A stretch of 64,000 bases of DNA from SHZI01 sp031395645 (GTDB lineage: Bacteria > Pseudomonadota > Gammaproteobacteria > Steroidobacterales > GCA-2729495): assembly GCA_031395645.1 (NCBI GenBank), contig JANNJM010000084.1, positions 1-64,000 of the forward strand, given 5' to 3'. The first letter of the stretch is position 1; each line of letters begins with the position of its first letter. Below the pieces are notes generated by a model. The model had not been told where the DNA came from. It saw only the letters and a program-made list of their open reading frames with translations, and did no database searches. Made by a program: the position numbers and the translations under genes. Shown one piece after another: positions 1 through 8,995 of the stretch.

Positions 1-20
1 GGCATGTCCCCATTCTTGGA

Positions 21-43
21 GTCGCGCCTGAAGGCGCTCTTAC
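21..43. repeat. REP-like palindrome, copy 1
   Basis: This 23-nt element has a perfect 6-bp palindromic core, GCGCCT-GA-AGGCGC, at 24-37. It matches positions 18610-18632 at 22 of 23 bases. It overlaps the stop codon of the ridA gene on the minus strand. Its form resembles the intergenic REP palindromes of pseudomonads and xanthomonads; that family assignment is an inference. Confidence 0.6.
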
Positions 44-429
44 ACCGGGATGTACGCGTCAGCCTCGATCTCGACGAGCATCTCGGGGCTGATCAGCTTC
101 GTGACTTCCACCATCGCCGTCGCCGGGCGGATCGTGCCGAACACCTCGCCGTGGGCCCGGCCTACGTCCTCCCAGTGGCTGATGTCCGTCAGGTAGATCC
201 GCGTGCGGACTACATGCTCCGGGCCCGCGCCGACAGCGGCCAGCGCCTTGCTGATGTTGGCAAGGATCTGGCGCGTCTGGGCGTAGCAATCATCAATGCC
301 CACGATATTACCGTCCGGCCCACTCGCCGTGGTGCCGGATACATAGATGAATGGGCCGATCCGGACGGCCCGTGAGTAGCCGATGATCGGTTCCCACTGG
401 CTGCCGGTGGAGTGGTTGATGCGTTCCAT
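40..429 (-). CDS. RidA family (YjgF/YER057c/UK114) protein
   Basis: This 129-aa protein has the usual length and fold signature of the Rid family. Seen: GPFIYVSGTT near residue 26, the ILANISKAL helix, and the RTRIYLTDISHW segment near residue 75. RidA proteins hydrolyse reactive enamine/imine intermediates released by PLP enzymes in the cytosol. An arginine-containing motif (VVRTRIYLTD) matches the active-site Arg of the RidA subfamily, but I cannot exclude an Rid2-7 type. A GGGAG ribosome site lies 6 nt before the ATG. It follows the DUF255 gene by 15 nt on the same strand, so the two are probably co-transcribed. Confidence 0.9.
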   Translation of the reverse strand: MERINHSTGSQWEPIIGYSRAVRIGPFIYVSGTTASGPDGNIVGIDDCYAQTRQILANISKALAAVGAGPEHVVRTRIYLTDISHWEDVGRAHGEVFGTIRPATAMVEVTKLISPEMLVEIEADAYIPV

Positions 430-444
430 AGGTTGCTCCCGTGA

Positions 445-2505
445 TCAGAGTTTAAGCGCCTTGAGGTCAGTCACCGGACTGTCGCACACGGTGCCGCGAC
501 AGACGTAGGCGCGCACACCAGCGGGCGCCGCGGTCTTCGACGACAGTGCGACTGGCAAATCAGCAGTATCCCCGGGGATGGCAAACACCATCCGCCGCGG
601 GTTGTACGTCGCGCCGAGCGTCGCGGCCCACACGCTGGCTTCCGCCGGGTCGCCACGCAGGATGATCAGCTCGGGTGGCTGCAAATACTCGTCGAGCGCG
701 TTCAGCAGGGAGCAATGGCCGTGCGGGAATTCCTGCATCCCTCGCCACCCCGCCCGCAGCGTGCGCTCCGCCGCGTCCAGATAGCGGGTCTCTACGAGCA
801 GGTAGCCCAGGCGGGCGAGCGCAAACGCGGCCACGCCATTGCCGGAGGGCACGGCCTCATCCGCCAGCGGCTTCGACCGGTGCAACAGGGCCTCGTGATC
901 GTGCGAGGTGAACCAGAAGCCGCCGTGTTCGCGGTCCTCGAAGCGCTCCAGCAGGCCGTCGGCCAGCCGGATGGCAAAGCGCAGGTGGCCCGTGTTCCAG
1001 CGGGTCTGCAGCAGTTCGACGACGGCGTCCAGGAGAAACGCGTAGTCATCCAGATAGCCGTTCAGGCGCGCGCGGCCATCCTTATAAGTGGCGAGCAGCC
1101 GGCCGTTCTTGAGCAGTGACTGGCGCAGGAAATCCACTGCCCCGACCGCGGCGTCCGCCAGGTCGGGCCGGTCAAGCGCCCGTGCGGCGATCGCCAGGCC
1201 CCGGATCATCAGGGCATTCCAGCTGGTCAGCAGCTTGTCGTCCAGCCCGGGCCACACGCGGCCGTTGCGCGCACTGAGCAGCTTCGCGCGGCCGGCCATC
1301 AGCAGCCGGCGCACCGTGGAGACGGGCTGGCCCGTGCGTTCGGCGATCTGCTCCACCGTCTGATAGACCCGCAGGTGCCAGGCGCGCACATTGTGATGCG
1401 GCTCCTCGAAATTCGACGGCTGGTCGAGACCGAACCTGGGCGCGAGGACCGCGTATTCATCAGCCGCCACCAGTGCCTGTACCTGGTCGGGCGTCCAGAC
1501 GTAGAAGCGGCCTTCCTCGCCCTCGGAGTCCGCGTCGAGGCTGGAGTAGAACCCGCCGTCCGCCGAGCGCATATCCCGCAGCACCCAGTCCGCGGTTTCC
1601 CGGGCCACGGTCCGGTAGCTCTCGTCGCCGCTTAACTGGAACATCTGGGCGTAGAGCGCCAGCAGCGGGCCGTTGTCGTAGAGCATCTTCTCGAAGTGCG
1701 GAATCGTCCAGAAGCGGTCCACGGAATAGCGGCAGAAGCCGCCGCCCAGGTGATCGTAAATGCCGCCCTCGGCCATGCGCTTCAGCGTGAGTGCGGCGAA
1801 GAACAGGCCGTCCTTGTCGGGTTGCGGATCGTGGGCCGTGCTGCGCCAGTGCCTGAGCAGACGGTCGATGGTGGTGGGGTGGGGAAACTTGGGCGCGCCG
1901 CCGAAGCCGCCATGCTCCCGATCGACCTGCTGGCCTAAGACCTCGCGAAAATCGGCGAGTGGCGCACCGTTCAGTGCGGAGGTGTCCGCACTGCCCGCGG
2001 GTTCCAGCCGGGCAAAGGCCTCCCGCAGCGCATCGGCCTGGCCGCGCACGTCGGCCGCGCTGTCGCGGTAGTACTCCGCCACGCGCTCGAGGACCTGCGT
2101 GAACGAGGGCATCCCGTACTTCGCCGTGTTGGGAAAGTACGTGCCGCCGAAAAATGGGACGTGATCCTCGGGCGTCAGGAACATCGTCAGCGGCCAGCCA
2201 CCCCCGCGCTGGGCAATGAACTGGTGGGCGGTCTGGTAGATCTTGTCGAGGTCCGGACGCTCTTCGCGGTCCACCTTGATATTGACAAAGTGCCGGTTCA
2301 TCACCCCGGCCGTCGCCGGGTCCTCGAAGGACTCGTGGGCCATCACGTGGCACCAGTGGCAGGCGGAATAGCCGATCGATAGGAGGATGGGCTTGTTTTC
2401 CGCCCGGGCCTTCGCCAGCGCGGCCTCGTTCCACGGGTGCCAGTCCACCGGATTGGCGGCGTGCTGGAGCAGGTAGGGGCTGGTCTCGTCCTTGAGCTGG
2501 TTCAT
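445..2505 (-). CDS. DUF255 thioredoxin-domain protein (YyaL/SPATA20 family)
   Basis: This 686-aa protein has the full family length. It opens with NQLKDETSPYLLQHAANPVD, the typical family start, followed by a thioredoxin-like domain with a C-H-W-C active-site motif (SIGYSACHWCHVMAHESFED) near residues 46-65. The remainder resembles an alpha/alpha six-hairpin toroid, with LDDKLLTSWNALMIRGL near residue 415. The family is widely conserved and its function is unsettled; a redox or sugar-enzyme role has been suggested. It has no signal peptide, so it is probably cytosolic. It diverges from dusB across only 38 nt and is followed by ridA. Confidence 0.9.
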   Translation of the reverse strand: MNQLKDETSPYLLQHAANPVDWHPWNEAALAKARAENKPILLSIGYSACHWCHVMAHESFEDPATAGVMNRHFVNIKVDREERPDLDKIYQTAHQFIAQRGGGWPLTMFLTPEDHVPFFGGTYFPNTAKYGMPSFTQVLERVAEYYRDSAADVRGQADALREAFARLEPAGSADTSALNGAPLADFREVLGQQVDREHGGFGGAPKFPHPTTIDRLLRHWRSTAHDPQPDKDGLFFAALTLKRMAEGGIYDHLGGGFCRYSVDRFWTIPHFEKMLYDNGPLLALYAQMFQLSGDESYRTVARETADWVLRDMRSADGGFYSSLDADSEGEEGRFYVWTPDQVQALVAADEYAVLAPRFGLDQPSNFEEPHHNVRAWHLRVYQTVEQIAERTGQPVSTVRRLLMAGRAKLLSARNGRVWPGLDDKLLTSWNALMIRGLAIAARALDRPDLADAAVGAVDFLRQSLLKNGRLLATYKDGRARLNGYLDDYAFLLDAVVELLQTRWNTGHLRFAIRLADGLLERFEDREHGGFWFTSHDHEALLHRSKPLADEAVPSGNGVAAFALARLGYLLVETRYLDAAERTLRAGWRGMQEFPHGHCSLLNALDEYLQPPELIILRGDPAEASVWAATLGATYNPRRMVFAIPGDTADLPVALSSKTAAPAGVRAYVCRGTVCDSPVTDLKALKL

Positions 2506-2515
2506 GCCGGCACAC

Positions 2516-2530
2516 TACCGTATTTCGGTA
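2516..2530. promoter_or_regulatory. Inverted repeat in the dusB / DUF255 divergent gap
   Basis: A perfect inverted repeat, TACCG-TATTT-CGGTA, occupies the centre of the 38-nt gap between two divergent start codons. It could be a shared operator or a small hairpin. The gap is too short for two full independent promoters, so at least one promoter must extend into the opposite gene. Confidence 0.35.
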
Positions 2531-2543
2531 CCATGCCAACCCC

Positions 2544-3530
2544 ATGTACATCGGACCCTACCGTATTGATCCCCCGGTGATCCTCGCCCCAATGGCGGGG
2601 GTTACCGACAAGCCGTTCCGGGAGCTCTGCCGGCGGCTGGGGGCCGGCCTCGCCGTGTCCGAGATGACGACCTCCGAGCCCCGGCTGTGGGGCACGCGCA
2701 AGTCCCGCCTGCGCATGGAGCATGCCGACGAGCCGGGGCCGGTGAGCGTGCAGCTGGCCGGCACCGACCCGGAAGTGCTTGCCCATGCTGCCCGTCACAA
2801 CGTGGAACAGGGTGCGCAGATCATCGACATCAACATGGGCTGCCCGGCCAAGAAGGTCTGCAAGGTCGCGGCCGGCTCGGCGTTGCTGCGCGATGAAGCG
2901 CTCGTCGCGCAGATTCTCTCAGCGGTCGTGGCTGCCGTGCCGGTGCCGGTGACATTGAAGATTCGTACCGGCTATACGCGTGCTGACCGCAACGCCGTGC
3001 GTATTGCCCGCGTGGCGGAGGCGGCCGGGATCGCTGCCATCGCGGTGCACGGCCGCACCCGGGAGGATTTCTTCGCCGGCGATGCCGAGTACGACAGCGT
3101 GGCGGCCGTGAAAGCCGCGGTACGAATTCCCGTCGTCGTCAATGGCGATGTCGACACGCCGGAGAAAGCAGCAGCAGTTCTTCGCGCCACCGGTTGCGAC
3201 GGCATCATGCTCGGTCGCCCGGCGCTCGGCCGGCCGTGGATCTTCCGCGAGATGGCGCACTACCTGGCCACGGGTGTCCGGCTGCCCGCTCCGGAGGCGG
3301 AGGAAGTGCGGGACATCCTGCTGGGGCATCTGGCCGCGTTGCACGGTTTCTATGGCGAGCACCTGGGCGTGCGCATCGCCCGCAAGCACCTGGGGTGGTA
3401 CCTGCGTGATCAGCCGGGCGGGGAGGCCTTTCGGGCTGCGGTTAATCGCGTGGAGTCGGCGGCGGAGCAGGCGGCGCTGACAGAAGAATTCCTGGCCGGC
3501 CAGCGGGTCACGCCCGGCCTCGCCGCCTGA
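2544..3530 (+). CDS. dusB: tRNA-dihydrouridine synthase B
   Basis: This 328-aa protein has the usual Dus length. It uses FMN to reduce specific uridines in the tRNA D-loop. Seen: the N-terminal TIM-barrel motif APMAGVTDKPFRELCRRLGA at residues 12-31, the catalytic-cysteine loop NMGCPAKKVCK near residue 97, the FMN/tRNA-binding stretch AVHGRTREDFFAGDAEY near residue 167, and NGDVDTPEKA followed by GIMLGRPALGRPWIF. The NMGCPAKKV loop and the lack of extra domains favour DusB over DusA or DusC. The usual partner fis is not adjacent; a DUF4143 ATPase follows instead. Confidence 0.95.
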   Translation: MYIGPYRIDPPVILAPMAGVTDKPFRELCRRLGAGLAVSEMTTSEPRLWGTRKSRLRMEHADEPGPVSVQLAGTDPEVLAHAARHNVEQGAQIIDINMGCPAKKVCKVAAGSALLRDEALVAQILSAVVAAVPVPVTLKIRTGYTRADRNAVRIARVAEAAGIAAIAVHGRTREDFFAGDAEYDSVAAVKAAVRIPVVVNGDVDTPEKAAAVLRATGCDGIMLGRPALGRPWIFREMAHYLATGVRLPAPEAEEVRDILLGHLAALHGFYGEHLGVRIARKHLGWYLRDQPGGEAFRAAVNRVESAAEQAALTEEFLAGQRVTPGLAA

Positions 3531-3568
3531 CGCGTGCCCGCCGCGGGGCGCGAACCAAGCGCTTGCAA

Positions 3569-3618
3569 AACGGCGGGTGAACCGCCATTCTGGGTCCCAG
3601 AACGGCGACAGAGTCGCC
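3569..3618 (+). repeat. Tandem pair of related hairpins before the AAA ATPase
   Basis: Two imperfect direct copies with a 32-nt period each begin AACGGCG and end CGCCATT. Copy 1 folds as GGCGG/CCGCC (3572-3576 with 3582-3586). Copy 2 folds as GGCGA-CAGAG-TCGCC (3604-3618). The tip base pair differs between copies but pairing is kept. A further small palindrome, CTGGG-T-CCCAG, lies between them. It sits 20 nt before the ATPase start, so it could be a BIME-like repeat or a leader structure. Confidence 0.5.
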
Positions 3619-3637
3619 ATTTTGCGGACGCCTGCCT

Positions 3638-4789
3638 ATGACCTATTTCCCACGGCTCCTTGCTCCCGGACGGGATCACTACTTCCTGCTCGGCCCCCGG
3701 GGCACCGGAAAAACCCTCTGGTGCCGGCACCAGTACCCCGCCGCCCTGCGCATAGACCTGCTCAATCCGGCGGTGCTTCGCCAGTATTCAGCGCAACCTG
3801 AGTATCTCAAGGAGGTACTGGCGGCGAATGCAGACAAGAAGCACATCGTCATTGATGAAATTCAAAAGTTGCCCGTTCTGCTCGAGATGGTGCATCTGCT
3901 GATCGAACGCAAGAGTGGCCAGCAGTTCATCCTCACCGGTTCGAGTGCGCGCAAGCTGCGACGCCAGGGCGTGAATCTGCTGGGCGGCCGTGCCGTGCGC
4001 AAACACATGCACCCTTACCTGGCAGTGGAGCTGGGCACCCGGTTCAAGCTGGCAACAGCCATCCGGCAAGGCATGCTGCCCGTGGTGTGGGGGGCGGACG
4101 ACCCGTCGGCGGTGCTGGAGGCATACAACGCGCTCTACCTGCACGAAGAAGTGCAGATGGAGGGACTGGTCCGCAATATCGGCGCCTTCGCCCGCTTCTT
4201 GCAGGCCATGAGTTTCACGCACGGCTCGGTCCTGAATCTCACCAATGTCTCGCGTGAGTGCCAGGTGAGCCGCAAGACCGCGGAAGGGTATCTGGAAATC
4301 CTGGAGGACCTCCTGTTGGGATTTCGCCTTCCGGTGTTCACCCGGCGCGCGAAGCGGGAGCTCGCTTCCCATCCAAAATTCTATTTCTTCGACGCCGGCG
4401 TGTTTCGCGCCAACCGCCAGGCGGGTCCGCTGGATTCCGCCAGCGAACTGGACGGGGCCGCCCTCGAAGGGCTTGTCGCCCAGCACCTGCATGCCTGGTG
4501 CGACTACTCCAGGGGCAAACATGAGCTGCATTACTGGCAGACCCGTTCGCGAGCGGAAGTTGACTTTGTGGTGTACGGAGAGTCAGGACTGTACGCAGTG
4601 GAGGTGAAGAACTCCAGGCGCATACAACCCGCAGATCTGACCGCCTTGAAAAGTTTTGCCGAGGACTATCCGCAAAGCAGCCGCTATCTGCTCTACCGCG
4701 GAGACGACCGGATCAAACGCGACGGTGTGCTATGCATGCCCTGCGAAGATTTCCTTCTCGACTTGAAACCAGACCGGTTCCCGGAGTAG
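3638..4789 (+). CDS. AAA ATPase with C-terminal DUF4143 domain
   Basis: This 383-aa protein belongs to the AAA_14/DUF4143 family, common single-gene ATPases of unknown role. Seen: Walker A GPRGTGKT at residues 19-26, Walker B HIVIDEI near residue 70, a sensor-like FILTGSSARKLRR, a winged-helix-like segment SRECQVSRKTAEGYLEIL, and a C-terminal DUF4143 domain ending in a PD-(D/E)xK-like stretch (EVDFVVYGESGLYAVEVK). The fold suggests a nucleotide-dependent DNA-associated protein, but the substrate is unknown. It has no operon partner and carries hairpins on its 5' side. Such genes are often patchily distributed, so recent acquisition is possible. Confidence 0.85.
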   Translation: MTYFPRLLAPGRDHYFLLGPRGTGKTLWCRHQYPAALRIDLLNPAVLRQYSAQPEYLKEVLAANADKKHIVIDEIQKLPVLLEMVHLLIERKSGQQFILTGSSARKLRRQGVNLLGGRAVRKHMHPYLAVELGTRFKLATAIRQGMLPVVWGADDPSAVLEAYNALYLHEEVQMEGLVRNIGAFARFLQAMSFTHGSVLNLTNVSRECQVSRKTAEGYLEILEDLLLGFRLPVFTRRAKRELASHPKFYFFDAGVFRANRQAGPLDSASELDGAALEGLVAQHLHAWCDYSRGKHELHYWQTRSRAEVDFVVYGESGLYAVEVKNSRRIQPADLTALKSFAEDYPQSSRYLLYRGDDRIKRDGVLCMPCEDFLLDLKPDRFPE

Positions 4790-4906
4790 ATCCCTTTTTC
4801 GGGGACAGCAGGGGTCGGCGAGCTTATGCGCTATCACGGGGTGTTCGCACCGCACAGCCTGGCTGACTCAGAATGTCCCTCATCGGGTTAACGGCGACAG
4901 ATCAGC

Positions 4907-4953
4907 AAAAAAAGTTACGCCGGCTGCGCGTGATATTCACACGCGCGGCCGGC
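4907..4953 (-). terminator. Rho-independent terminator of the dockerin-type gene
   Basis: On the minus strand a roughly 14-bp GC-rich stem (arms 4919-4932 and 4940-4953, with one T-G wobble pair) is followed by a run of seven T (A-run 4907-4913 on the plus strand). It lies just after the stop codon of the 4991-6184 gene and fits that gene's transcript. Confidence 0.8.
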
Positions 4954-4990
4954 GCCATCGCACTACATCAATAAGCCGGTTACCTGCCCA

Positions 4991-6184
4991 TTACGGAACC
5001 GGGCACGGCGGAGTTCCCGCACACGCCAGACCGGACGGTCCCGGCGGCGTGCCGAGACGGGCGCGCAGCAGGCCGAAGTCGGCCGTCGTTACCGTACCGC
5101 TGCTGTTCATGTCGGAAGCAGCGGCTGTGGCACTGAAGCCGGCAGCCTGACCGAGCACCGAGCGCAGCAGGCCGAAGTCGGCCGTCGTCACCGTGCCGCT
5201 GTTGTTGATGTCGGCATCGCAGATGTTGCCGTAGCCATCAGCGTTGGCGTCCTGCTGGAGCGGGTTCGCCGTCAGCCGGCAGTTGTCGACGTAGTTAGTC
5301 TTGCCGTCAGCGTCCGAATCCACATAGACGATGTGACCCTGCACCATGTACATGGTGTTGCCGGTGGTCGAGGTAATCATGATCCGGACGATGCCCGGCC
5401 GACCGCCAACGCCATCCGGAAAGGCCTGCGACGTGCCGTTACCCTGCGTGTTGGGAATGTCCAGCACAGCCTGCAACGCAAACGCATCCATGCCGTTGTC
5501 GAAGCCCAGGCCGCTGCTCGGATTGGTCTGGGTGGCAGTGCCGCTGATCAGCGGGTAGTTGCCCGCGTTGGCCAGCGTCGGGAACGAGGGCAGTGACGTG
5601 CCCGTGTTGAAGATGGTCGTCCCCACGGCGAACAGGCCGAAGGTACCCGCACCCGTGCCGTTACCGGCCGGTTGTGCGCTCAGGCAGCCGAAAAAGAACG
5701 GGCAGGTTCCACCGTAGCCGGCAGCTGGACCGTGGTCAGACAGGAAGCCGTTGGCTGCTGTTGAAATGAACGTGGGCCACTCGGTCGCGCTGGTGACGAA
5801 GTCGATGCCGAAGTAGCTGTTGGTGGCACCGGCCTTGAGCAGGTTATAGACCGCGTTCGCAAACGTATGCGTGGACCAGCCGGCCGATGGCGAGAAGCCG
5901 CTCTCGGTGGAGAAGCTGCCGTTCAGCGTGATGGTATTGACGGCTGTCAGCTGGGTGGCGCTCGCCACTGCGGACATGACCACTTGCGCGGTCAGGACGG
6001 GTGGCGCAATGGCTGCGTTGCCATTGAACGGGCCTGGTGCCACGGCCGTCAGGGTCGGAGTAAACGCTCCCGACGCTTCGTAGACCTGGTCGAACACCAC
6101 GTCGAACCGCAGGACGCTCTGGGCGCTAGCGGCACCCGCACACAGGACGAGCGCCAGCCCCACTGGAAACTTATTCATGTTCAT
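4991..6184 (-). CDS. Secreted protein: PEP-CTERM-paralogue body with TSP3/dockerin-like tail
   Basis: This 397-aa protein begins at the ATG encoding MNMNKFPVG, because GGAGG lies 8 nt upstream; a longer reading frame exists but has no ribosome site. It has a signal peptide (ending ...GAASAQ). Its body, starting QSVLRFDVVFDQVYEASGAF, is paralogous to the products of 15034-15960 and 16953-17960, including a TCPFF...C motif and a GMDAFALQAVLDI...QGNGTSQ...PDGVGG stretch. Those two end in PEP-CTERM signals; this one instead carries a DxDxD-type thrombospondin-3-like repeat and two dockerin-like repeats (NSGTVTTADFGLLR and a near copy). Export to the outside or outer surface is likely; molecular function is unknown. 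Confidence 0.8.
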   Translation of the reverse strand: MNMNKFPVGLALVLCAGAASAQSVLRFDVVFDQVYEASGAFTPTLTAVAPGPFNGNAAIAPPVLTAQVVMSAVASATQLTAVNTITLNGSFSTESGFSPSAGWSTHTFANAVYNLLKAGATNSYFGIDFVTSATEWPTFISTAANGFLSDHGPAAGYGGTCPFFFGCLSAQPAGNGTGAGTFGLFAVGTTIFNTGTSLPSFPTLANAGNYPLISGTATQTNPSSGLGFDNGMDAFALQAVLDIPNTQGNGTSQAFPDGVGGRPGIVRIMITSTTGNTMYMVQGHIVYVDSDADGKTNYVDNCRLTANPLQQDANADGYGNICDADINNSGTVTTADFGLLRSVLGQAAGFSATAAASDMNSSGTVTTADFGLLRARLGTPPGPSGLACAGTPPCPVP

Positions 6185-6242
6185 GACAGAGACCTCCGAA
6201 GTTTTAATTTGAATAGTTCGTTCTTTACTCTGAGAAATGATT

Positions 6243-6304
6243 CCCCGCTGATCTTCCCTCTGTGCTCCCAAAAACTGCCTCTATCCTCAGTGAGAGAGCG
6301 ATTC
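6243..6304 (-). promoter_or_regulatory. Conserved 5' leader element, copy A
   Basis: On the minus strand, GCTCTCT is followed by GAGGATAG, then GGGAG, then ATCAGCGGGG. The order and spacing match copies at 14879-14938 and 16839-16897, each upstream of a paralogous gene. CTCTCT can pair either with the adjacent ATAGAG or with the later AGAGGG, giving two exclusive hairpins. The GGGAG lies about 79 nt before the start codon of the gene that ends at 4991. A GTATATT box, a possible -10 region, lies further upstream at 6362-6368. The element could be a riboswitch-like RNA or a protein-binding site. Confidence 0.55.
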
Positions 6305-6421
6305 GTGGTTTACCACCACGTCTTAGCCTGGCGCAGCCGTCCTCACAGATACGCCCGGACCAATATACGTCAGTACGGACTGGGCACTCAGCGGCGTTTT
6401 ACCTAACGCAGTTCCGACTCG

Positions 6422-8995
6422 TTACTCACCGAACTTGTAACTGGCACGCACGCCGACCACGCGCGGTGGCGGAATGAAACCAAAGATGACCTCGTCTCGC
6501 GGTTGCGCGCCGGTGCCGCCATAAAGACCGTCCTTGAAATCCTGGTAGCGCTGGCCCCAGCGAACGGTGTCGTCATCGAACACGTTGTCGACATAAAGCT
6601 GCACCGACCATTCGTCCGCCTGGAGGCCGAGCTGGGCGTCGGCAATGAAGTTGGCGGCGACGTAGGCCGTGTTGAACTGGTCAGCCAGCGGCCGCTTGCT
6701 GTCGTAAGTGCCGGAAGCATTGACGAACCACTCTAGCGATTCGTTCAGTGGGGCTGTGTAGTTGGCCTGGATGGCCGCGGAGTGTTTCGGTACACCGGCG
6801 ATGGGCGCGCCTGCGCAGTTGCCCGTTTGATTCCCGCAGATGGCTCGGTCCTTGGGAGTTGGGCCTTCGTCGTTGCCCACATCGTTATCGTCCTGGGCCT
6901 TCCGGATTTTGTCGTAGTTAAATTCAGTAAATTCGGCATCGGTATAGGCGTACCCAGCGGCGAGGGTGAGCGCTTCAATGGGGTTCCAGACCAGATCAAG
7001 CTCCAAACCTTTGCTTTCTGCTTCACCGGCGTTGGCAACGCCGGCGGAAGGGTAGCCGGTAGTCGGGCTGTTCGTCGTAACGCCTACCTGCCGGTCCGTG
7101 TAGGAGCTGAAGAACAACGCCGCGTTTGCCCGCAGCTTGTTGTCAAGCCACTGGGTCTTGGCCCCCAGTTCATAAGCCCACAAGACCTCTTGTTCGACGC
7201 GCGCGAGTTGCGGCACCGCAAACTGCGCCGTGCCGAAACCTGCCGGCTTGGTGCCCTTGGCGCCGGAAAGATAGATCAGTACGTCGTCATTCACGTGGTA
7301 GTCGAGGGTCAGGCGCGGATTGACCGTCGTCGAGACCTGGGAATCGGTAGCGGGCAGGGCGAAGTCCTCGAAATCGATGGGCAGAACGAGCAGCGCCTGG
7401 CTCACCCGATCGACCGTCGTATTGGTGGCCACCGTGATGTCGTCCCGGATGTACCGTACCTCACCGGTAAGCCGCAGTGCGCCGGTGAGATCCAGCGCCG
7501 CCAGTGCAAACACCGAATAGCTGTCAGTATCGCGGGTGGTCTCCTTGGGTAGCGCGCCAAGACGGACTGAATCCCGGTACGTGCATGCCGCCTGAAGGGG
7601 CAGGACTGCCTGGCAGAAGTCCGGGAGCGCCTCGGCGACGTTGGGAGCATTGAGCCAGAACAGGGACTCGTCTTGGTTAGTGGTCCGTTCGCGAAAACCC
7701 GAGACACCTACGAGCCAGCGGCCACGCTCCCAGTTGCTGGATTCGAGCGTGAACTCCTGCTCGAGGTACTGCGTATCCGTCTGGTCCAGGTAATCGTTAT
7801 CCAGTGAGCCGAAGGAATTGACCGGCTGACCGGCAACGACGCGGAAGATCGGTGTGCCGACCCCATCCTGAAAGTCGACGTCCTCGTGCAGGAACGCATC
7901 GTTGTCGAGCAGGCTGGTTTGCGACTTGAAAATGACCGTCTCCCCGGTCCACTCAGCCTTGACGTACGCCAGCAGGGTCTTGTCGACGCTGCCTTCAAAC
8001 GGCGCACCGTTGCGCTGGGAGCGGGACAGCGACACGCTGTTTTCATCGACCGTTTGGACAGTGCCCAGCCATTGGCCGAAATCCATCAGTCCGCCGGGCT
8101 GGCCCGGGAGATCGCTCGTGAAGCTCGTCTGTGTTCCCGGGGGCAGGGGCAGGCCGGCCAGGTAGAAGGTGTTGGCGTTGGAAACCTTGGCAACGGCCCG
8201 GGGTTCGAACTCGTTCTCTGTGTAGCTGACGCTGCCGGTGATATTTAGCGACTCTGTGGGCGTCCAGAGTGCCGCGAGTCTGGCGCCATTACTCTTGCCG
8301 CCACCCAGGCCGACATTTGCCACCGGGTCTGTCGGGTTGTGGTTCTCGAAAAAGCCGTCGCTATTCCAGGTACCGGCGTTCAGGCTGAGGGCCAGCTTTT
8401 CAGGGACTACAGGCCCGGAAATTGAACCCCGCAGGTCGTAGATTGAGTAATTCGCCGCATCATCGGCCGACACGTTGACGCGCAGGCCGTCCATTGACGG
8501 TTTTTTCGTGATGTAGTTGATGGCCCCGGCAAAGGCATTGCGGCCGTACAGGGCCGACTGGGGGCCCTTGACGACTTCAACCCGCTCCAGGTCAAGAAGG
8601 CGGGAGTTGAGCAGGGATGAACCGCCGCCCGATGTGACGTTTTCGCCGGAAACGTCGATGCCGTCGACAAGAACCGCCACGCTGGTCCGACCGCGCGTGT
8701 TGTTGATGCCACGGATCGAGATGCGCGTGTCGGCGGCTGAAAACGCCTGATCGAACTGCACACCCGGGATGAACTTGATCACATCCGCCGTGCTGGAGAT
8801 GCCCAGCTTCTCGATGGTCGCCGCATCGAATGCGGCGACAGCGATCGGCACGTCCTGCAGGTTCTCGTCCTTTCTCCGGCTGGTGACGACGATTTCCTCG
8901 ATCTGTGCCCAGCCGGTCGAAGGTGCAAGTGATACGGGAATACCGAAGCTGGCAGCCACTGCAGCGACCAGACAGTCTCTTCCGCGAAACCTCAT
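6422..8995 (-). CDS. TonB-dependent outer-membrane receptor
   Basis: This 857-aa protein has a signal peptide ending near GWAQ, then a TonB box-like EEIVVTSRRKDENLQDVPIA at about residues 32-51. A plug domain follows, with ADVIKFIPGVQ, SIRGINNTRGRTSVAVLVDG and GPQSALYGRNAFAGAINYIT. A long beta-barrel ends in an aromatic-rich strand (VGVRASYKFGE). It is typical of the large TonB receptor families that import siderophores, carbohydrates or other organics; the substrate cannot be told from sequence. Its start codon overlaps the stop of the upstream PKD lipoprotein gene (ATGA), so the two are translationally coupled. Confidence 0.9.
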   Translation of the reverse strand: MRFRGRDCLVAAVAASFGIPVSLAPSTGWAQIEEIVVTSRRKDENLQDVPIAVAAFDAATIEKLGISSTADVIKFIPGVQFDQAFSAADTRISIRGINNTRGRTSVAVLVDGIDVSGENVTSGGGSSLLNSRLLDLERVEVVKGPQSALYGRNAFAGAINYITKKPSMDGLRVNVSADDAANYSIYDLRGSISGPVVPEKLALSLNAGTWNSDGFFENHNPTDPVANVGLGGGKSNGARLAALWTPTESLNITGSVSYTENEFEPRAVAKVSNANTFYLAGLPLPPGTQTSFTSDLPGQPGGLMDFGQWLGTVQTVDENSVSLSRSQRNGAPFEGSVDKTLLAYVKAEWTGETVIFKSQTSLLDNDAFLHEDVDFQDGVGTPIFRVVAGQPVNSFGSLDNDYLDQTDTQYLEQEFTLESSNWERGRWLVGVSGFRERTTNQDESLFWLNAPNVAEALPDFCQAVLPLQAACTYRDSVRLGALPKETTRDTDSYSVFALAALDLTGALRLTGEVRYIRDDITVATNTTVDRVSQALLVLPIDFEDFALPATDSQVSTTVNPRLTLDYHVNDDVLIYLSGAKGTKPAGFGTAQFAVPQLARVEQEVLWAYELGAKTQWLDNKLRANAALFFSSYTDRQVGVTTNSPTTGYPSAGVANAGEAESKGLELDLVWNPIEALTLAAGYAYTDAEFTEFNYDKIRKAQDDNDVGNDEGPTPKDRAICGNQTGNCAGAPIAGVPKHSAAIQANYTAPLNESLEWFVNASGTYDSKRPLADQFNTAYVAANFIADAQLGLQADEWSVQLYVDNVFDDDTVRWGQRYQDFKDGLYGGTGAQPRDEVIFGFIPPPRVVGVRASYKFGE

